Source: Trichosporon coremiiforme (Eukaryota; Basidiomycota; Tremellomycetes; Trichosporonales; Trichosporonaceae). Taken from it: a stretch of 12,387 nucleotides of DNA. Location: NCBI GenBank assembly GCA_039545355.1, contig BCJJ01000123.1, positions 1 through 12,387 on the forward strand, read 5' to 3'. Below the pieces are notes generated by a model. The model did no database searches. It was given only the letters and a program-made list of their open reading frames with translations, and was not told the DNA's origin. Position 1 is the first letter of the stretch; every line of letters starts with the position of its first letter. Shown here in pieces: positions 8,440 through 12,387 of the stretch. The position numbers and the translations under genes were made by a program.

Positions 8440-8471
8440 GAGACGGCGAGACGGCGAGACGGCGAGAAGGC
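8440..8471. repeat. 8-bp tandem repeat, four units
   Basis: GAGACGGC is repeated three times exactly (8440-8463), and a fourth unit differs by one base (GAGAAGGC). A related AGAGACGCG lies just upstream. It is a minisatellite-like array outside any supported gene. The 8-bp period would change reading frame, which argues against coding. Confidence 0.9.
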
Positions 8472-8526
8472 CAGCGTGTCGCGTTTCCGGTGAATTCAAC
8501 GTGTGACCGTCGTCCTTGCGACCTCC

Positions 8527-8561
8527 GTCACCGTTGTCACCGCCGTCACTTTTGCTGTCAC
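8527..8561. repeat. GTCAC motifs at 9, 9 and 12-bp spacing
   Basis: GTCAC starts at 8527, 8536, 8545 and 8557. All spacings are multiples of three, and one plus frame reads as a Val/Thr/Ala-rich hydrophobic run (VTVVLATSVTVVTAVTFAV) within 42 sense codons between stop codons, without an ATG. It could be a remnant of a membrane-protein exon or a simple repeat. Confidence 0.55.
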
Positions 8562-9060
8562 CGAGTCTGCGTACCTCTGCGTTCGTGGGAATCGTGGTCA
8601 CTCGGTTCGCTCCTTGGAATAGGGTTAAGCTGTGAATTCGCTGCAGCTTGGACTCATTCTCTGGGATCGATGAGTTCTGGGGTTCAGGTCCCAGTGTCAG
8701 TTGCGTCCGACGTCCCGACATTCCAGACCGTGGGATGTGGTTCGGTACGAGTTCTTAATTGTTACAAGTGACGTATGGGGCCCGCAACAGATACAGAAGC
8801 AGGGATGGACTGTGCACGCAGCTCATGTTATGTTGCCTTACGCTGAGCTATATCAATTCAGTGCAGCAAGTTGAAGCTCTCGGACTCCACTGCACAGATG
8901 CTCAGGATGTGCTTCTTCATGCCCCTCTGCGCGCATTGCTTCTGCGCATGAAACGTCCACAAAAGGCGTACGCTAGCGTAAGAGGCCTTGCATGTAGCAC
9001 TCTGTTACTCTTGCTCTGCCGAGACAAACGGCATAAAGAAGTGCTCAGCCCGAGCTCCCA

Positions 9061-9076
9061 CCGGCCAAACGGCCGG
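9061..9076. other. 6-bp perfect hairpin
   Basis: CCGGCC and GGCCGG flank the loop AAAC and form a short GC stem. No T-run follows it and no gene ends nearby, so no function is assigned. Confidence 0.5.
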
Positions 9077-9523
9077 GATCCCCGGGAAGGAGACGTAGAC
9101 TGAGGAAAGCAGCCCTTGGGTCCTTAGAACGGCCCTCGAACAAGATGTGTCTTGGGAACTTCATGACCCACCTACCTCCCTTCTGTGCGCAACTGTGGCA
9201 AAGACGGAGACTGTAGCGAGAGGCGGCGGTCCAGCATGTGACCAGACCCGTGCGGCCAGCAGACACCCAAGTCACCGGACACGGGCCAATGTCACTCGGA
9301 GCTGCGGTACGGTTGTGGTCACTGTCTCTGGGCGTGGGAGTGGGGCGGTATGTAGCGGCATGGTCGCTCAGCCGCAGGCAAAAGAGGATGAAAGCGAAGC
9401 TTATCTATGCAGTTAATAACCCGGAATGGATTGGAGCTGCGTCTGTGCTGAAACAAGTGGAGATCGTGGAGAGCTGAGAGAAATGCCAACGACGAGCACA
9501 TGACGTCGACCGTAACCGCGCAG

Positions 9524-9544
9524 ACACTCGACACTCGGCACTCG
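9524..9544. repeat. 7-bp tandem repeat, three units
   Basis: ACACTCG occurs twice, followed by GCACTCG and then ACACGCACG. It is a small decayed tandem array in the gene-poor stretch. Confidence 0.8.
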
Positions 9545-9790
9545 ACACGCACGCAGAACTTGCGCATGCCGTGCCGGTGAGGAACGACTGATTAAGTTGG
9601 CACCGTTGCTGAGAGTTTGGTTGGAGACTTCGAAGTCTGTACGTACAAGGCCGAGGGCGAGGAACCGGTGCTGACGAGGGCAGCTTGGATCGCTTCGAGG
9701 CAACAGGGCTGCCAGGGTTTCCAGGTCAGACCAGGGCAGGCTACGCGTCATAAGCAGTGGTGTTTCCTGTCTGAGCGAGCCCAATGCATG

Positions 9791-10553
9791 CCCAAACCTG
9801 CAGGTTACGGAACGGCTGCCCAGGGACACCCTGCCTTCCACCCTGCTTTTCAACTCTGAATAGGCCATTCCCCGCCGCGCTTTACGGCATACGCTTTTCT
9901 TAGTCTGCCGTGCTAGCGTGAAAATCGTCTCTAACACCAGCCAGACGCAGTATACTCGACTTCCTCGACGCTGCACGCTCCAGCCGATCCAGCCTGACAG
10001 AGCTAGCAGAGCCTCCTGCCCCAGCGCGCAGCGGGCACCCGTGCATCGTCCATCCGGCCCAGTCCTGTGCAGTCCAACTCGATCCAGCCGTACGTCAGTC
10101 GTCATCACCTCAAGTCGTCTCACCAACGTCTCTCAGTTTCACGCTTTCACACAATATCTACCCCTCACGGCACGGCACAGAACGGAACAATCTACGCCTC
10201 CCTCGATCTACGACCTCTGTCGCTCACCGACTTTCCGGCGAGATCTTCCACCCGAAAGCCACTGACGCACTTCGTTCTCTCGGCCATCGACTTCGGGGTC
10301 GGCACGCATCGCTCGCATCAAGCTACGTCGGTCAGCTGGTAAATTCTTCAGTCCAACGCCAAGACGCCACCCGAGGAGGCCGACCACCCGAGAATCCCCA
10401 ACCCACACAGGCCGTGGAAGAGCGACTCGCAGCCGTCAACCCCAGCCCTCTTAGCCTGTCTGGACTTGATTGTTCTTCATCACATATTCTCACAACACCA
10501 CCTACCCATCGATCTACCCACCTCCAGTGCAGCTCACGCTGCAATCAGCAACA
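9791..10553 (+). promoter_or_regulatory. ATG-free promoter/leader of the Ser-rich gene
   Basis: No ATG occurs on the plus strand from 9791 to 10553; the last ones start at 9784 and 9788. From about 9940 the plus strand becomes poor in G and rich in CA and CT, as fungal leaders often are. Both features fit a long 5' untranslated region read by a scanning ribosome, and they mark 10554 as the first usable start. The transcription start is unknown, and I see no convincing TATA box. A 714-bp open frame on the other strand (9413-10126) overlaps this region and is not supported as a gene. Confidence 0.55.
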
Positions 10554-11459
10554 ATGTCCGCCTCATCACCTATCCAGTCCCCACGAACACCAACCTCCTC
10601 CGCCTCCAGCAGCAACAGCAGTCGACATACGTTTGGCGCCGATGCCTCCCCTGCACTGCACCAGTACAGCGACGCCTTACGGAGGGCCATGGAGGCTCGC
10701 TTCAAAGCCGTCGCTCGTGCTGGCTCAAACGCCCAACTGCCAGAGGACGCGGCCCACGACCCGGACTACGGCTACGACGAAAACCCATTCGACACTCGGG
10801 CACGCCTACTGCAGAGCTTTGGCGATAAGCTCGAAGGTGCCTCGCGGTCGTCGGAAAGCATTTCGAGCGAGCCAACAGTCGACGGCCCACCAACGCCAGA
10901 ACACCCGGCCGAGCCACTCGAGAACATGAATGCGATGGAGGTCACGCTCAACTCGCCGATAGACGAGTCTTACATCGAGTTTGGTCGCGGTGCATCGTCG
11001 TCATCGTACCCTTCGTCACTAGAGCCCGACAGCGCCCTCATGAGCCGATCGACATCGTACAACGGGTGCGATACCCCGAGTTCGGAGGCGAGCTTCGAAG
11101 CCGGCCGCGCATCAGACTACCTGTCGTTGTACGGGCGCACACGCTCGCCCTCAGTCACGCCCAGCAGCATCGGTTCGGCTCGATTCCGACAACAGCTCAC
11201 GCCCTTGACGCCCCTCACACCTGGCAGCAGCAGCAGGCGACGACGCTACCACCCGTACGCAGAGACGTCGTGCGAGTGGGACGAGGCCGTGCTCACTCGG
11301 ACAACGAGCGAGACGATGCTCCTCGCCGCAGGCCTGGGAGCACAACGGCAACGTCGCAGGCGACCCGAAGCTGGGGCCGCCCCTGTGCCCGCCGCCTCTG
11401 GAACGCCAGCAGCGCCATCGTCGGCGCCCGCCCCGTCCGCACAGGTACAGGCGGCGTGA
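10554..11459 (+). CDS. Ser/Pro-rich, probably disordered protein of unknown function
   Basis: This is a single exon of 301 codons ending in TGA. The frame stays open upstream to 10470 without an ATG; the start at 10554 (AGCAACAATGTCC) has A at -3 and is the first ATG after a 763-bp ATG-free leader. Residues 1-33 are Ser/Thr/Pro-rich (MSASSPIQSPRTPTSS). Residues 34-60 look helical (LHQYSDALRRAMEARFKAVA). They are followed by an acidic Tyr/Asp patch (DPDYGYDENPFDTRARLL). The rest is low complexity, with Ser-Pro and Thr-Pro sites throughout, including LTPLTPLTPG at 215-224. Basic clusters RRRR (228-231) and RQRRRR (265-270) could serve nuclear import. The tail is Ala/Pro-rich. I recognise no domain. 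Phosphorylation by proline-directed kinases is an inference from the motif density. The long leader suggests a regulated gene. Confidence 0.75.
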   Translation: MSASSPIQSPRTPTSSASSSNSSRHTFGADASPALHQYSDALRRAMEARFKAVARAGSNAQLPEDAAHDPDYGYDENPFDTRARLLQSFGDKLEGASRSSESISSEPTVDGPPTPEHPAEPLENMNAMEVTLNSPIDESYIEFGRGASSSSYPSSLEPDSALMSRSTSYNGCDTPSSEASFEAGRASDYLSLYGRTRSPSVTPSSIGSARFRQQLTPLTPLTPGSSSRRRRYHPYAETSCEWDEAVLTRTTSETMLLAAGLGAQRQRRRRPEAGAAPVPAASGTPAAPSSAPAPSAQVQAA

Positions 11460-11826
11460 CCTGACCATGTCTGCACGCAGTGCATGCCCACACGCATAGT
11501 GCACGCGTGCGTACTATGGGAGTGGCCGCTGGTCGGCCACCCCCTCCCATCCCATCATCATCTGCATCTCCCCTTCAGTGCCGCCACACAACACACGCAA
11601 CCCACTCGAACACGCATCACCCTGTCTTTGGTCGGCCGTCTCGCGCATCTCGTTTCGGCTCCTGCCCCGTTTCCTGGTCCCCAGCGATGCTGGTCCGGAG
11701 CTGCAGCTCAGTGTTATCTGATTGCATACATGATTCACGATTCATGTAACGGTCACGCAACAGATTAGCAAACACCATGTGTTACATTTACCTGTTAGTC
11801 CGCCGTGCGGAGCGCGGCGCCTGCCG

Positions 11827-11840
11827 GCCAGCGCGCTGGC
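11827..11840. repeat. 14-bp perfect palindrome
   Basis: GCCAGCGCGCTGGC is its own reverse complement and lies in a very GC-rich patch. A TCCGC/GCGGA inverted repeat with a 3-base gap sits just before it (11799-11811). It is about 370 bp past the stop codon of the Ser-rich gene. It could be a symmetric protein-binding site or RNA structure; no role is shown. Confidence 0.7.
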
Positions 11841-11976
11841 GCTCCAGCGACCCACCCTTCCACTAGAGCAGTTAAGCGTACCGCCTCATTCCATGTATGT
11901 ATTTCAGCATTGCAGAACGTGCCGAGAGTGCGACGTCTCGTGCTAGAACACTGACCGTCGTCCCATACTAGGAGTT

Positions 11977-11992
11977 CGCAGCTTCGGCTGCG
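11977..11992. other. 6-bp hairpin with UUCG tetraloop
   Basis: CGCAGC and GCTGCG flank TTCG, giving the closing pair C(UUCG)G, an exceptionally stable RNA tetraloop if this strand is transcribed. No surrounding RNA gene could be recognised. Confidence 0.55.
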
Positions 11993-12171
11993 CTTGCGCG
12001 CATACCATTACTGCAGATAACGCAATGCAGATCCCCAACCCGTGCCCACCGGGCCACCGAACTCCCCGCGGGTGACTAACGCACAGTAACTGCCGTCTAC
12101 ATACCGACATGGCACGATGGAGGAGCCAGCATTCGTTCAGCAGTGAGAGATGATAACGTCCCTGCAAGGGT

Positions 12172-12183
12172 AGGTAGCTACCT
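12172..12183. repeat. 12-bp perfect palindrome
   Basis: AGGTAGCTACCT is its own reverse complement. It lies in intergenic DNA with no other landmark. Confidence 0.7.
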
Positions 12184-12226
12184 GACCGCACGAGTCACTT
12201 CAGCCTCGGCGTTGCCACCCACCCCC

Positions 12227-12325
12227 TTCGCTGCGCTCGTTGGCAGATGAGAGGTAGGAGACCCTGCCGTGCTTCCCATGGTGCAAGGCATGCAAGTCCA
12301 CGCTGCTGAGCGTGTTCGCTGCGCT
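12227..12325. repeat. 11-bp direct repeat, 88 bp apart
   Basis: TTCGCTGCGCT occurs at 12227-12237 and 12315-12325. The bases after each copy are loosely similar (GGCAGA and GGCAAG follow within a few bases). This may be a faint duplication. Confidence 0.55.
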
Positions 12326-12387
12326 TAGTGGGCAAGGCACCCCCTACTCTCGTAGCTCGCCGTCTACCGCCGTCGGGCGCAAACCAA

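Larger units (their letters stand above)
6933..9790. other. Gene-poor stretch, about 2.9 kb
   Basis: Open frames are many but short, overlapping and unlike any family I know. The longest is 7746-8213 (plus), whose Cys cluster comes partly from a 9-bp duplication. No RNA gene, transposase, long terminal repeat or inverted terminal repeat is visible by eye. The first bases are the 3' untranslated region of the reductase gene. Local repeats are listed separately. Confidence 0.5.
11460..12387. other. Right-hand intergenic region, no supported gene
   Basis: The first few hundred bases should hold the 3' untranslated region of the Ser-rich gene. The remainder has only short, unrecognisable open frames, including 11943-12191 on minus, and several short inverted repeats. 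No tRNA fold is visible. Confidence 0.45.

Noticed and set aside
8673..8696. T-arm-like CTGGGGTTCAGGTCCCAG
   Set aside because: The stem leaves an 8-base loop, and no A box or anticodon arm is present upstream.
10470..10553. Upstream extension of the Ser-rich frame
   Set aside because: The extension has no ATG; translation from 10554 is the first ATG-initiated possibility.

Overview
The window looks like nuclear DNA of a basidiomycete fungus, most probably a GC-rich Tremellomycete yeast of the Trichosporonales type. This placement is inferred from very short introns (34-50 bp) with a branch point almost touching the 3' splice site, C/G-ending codons, CT/CA-rich leaders and the protein families present. 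There are no bacterial features. Three intact genes, one decayed gene and long gene-free stretches are visible.

Left end (1-1960, minus strand): remains of a stand-alone Hint (intein-fold) protein carrying a two-motif LAGLIDADG endonuclease, of the VDE (PI-SceI)/HO type. The Hint N-terminal blocks and both endonuclease motifs (LGYWLGDG and LLAGLVDSDG) are readable. The reading frame is broken by a nonsense codon and frame changes, the two self-splicing residues are absent, and the gene runs off the left edge. This is the most unusual object in the window. A GC3-rich open frame with its own ATG lies upstream and can be joined to the Hint frame by a phase-0 intron.

Middle: a secreted GH128 (Asl1-like) glucanase gene on the minus strand (4233-3150, four exons, 323 aa) and an AKR6/Kv-beta-type aldo-keto reductase on the plus strand (5658-6932, four exons, 363 aa). 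They are divergent and separated by about 1.4 kb that holds both promoters. The two genes have no evident shared pathway.

Right: 6933-9790 has no recognisable gene, only small tandem repeats. It is followed by 763 bp with no ATG on the plus strand, which looks like the promoter and long leader of a single-exon gene (10554-11459) for a 301-residue Ser/Pro-rich, probably disordered protein with many Ser/Thr-Pro sites. The last 0.9 kb has short palindromes and a C(UUCG)G hairpin but no gene I can support.
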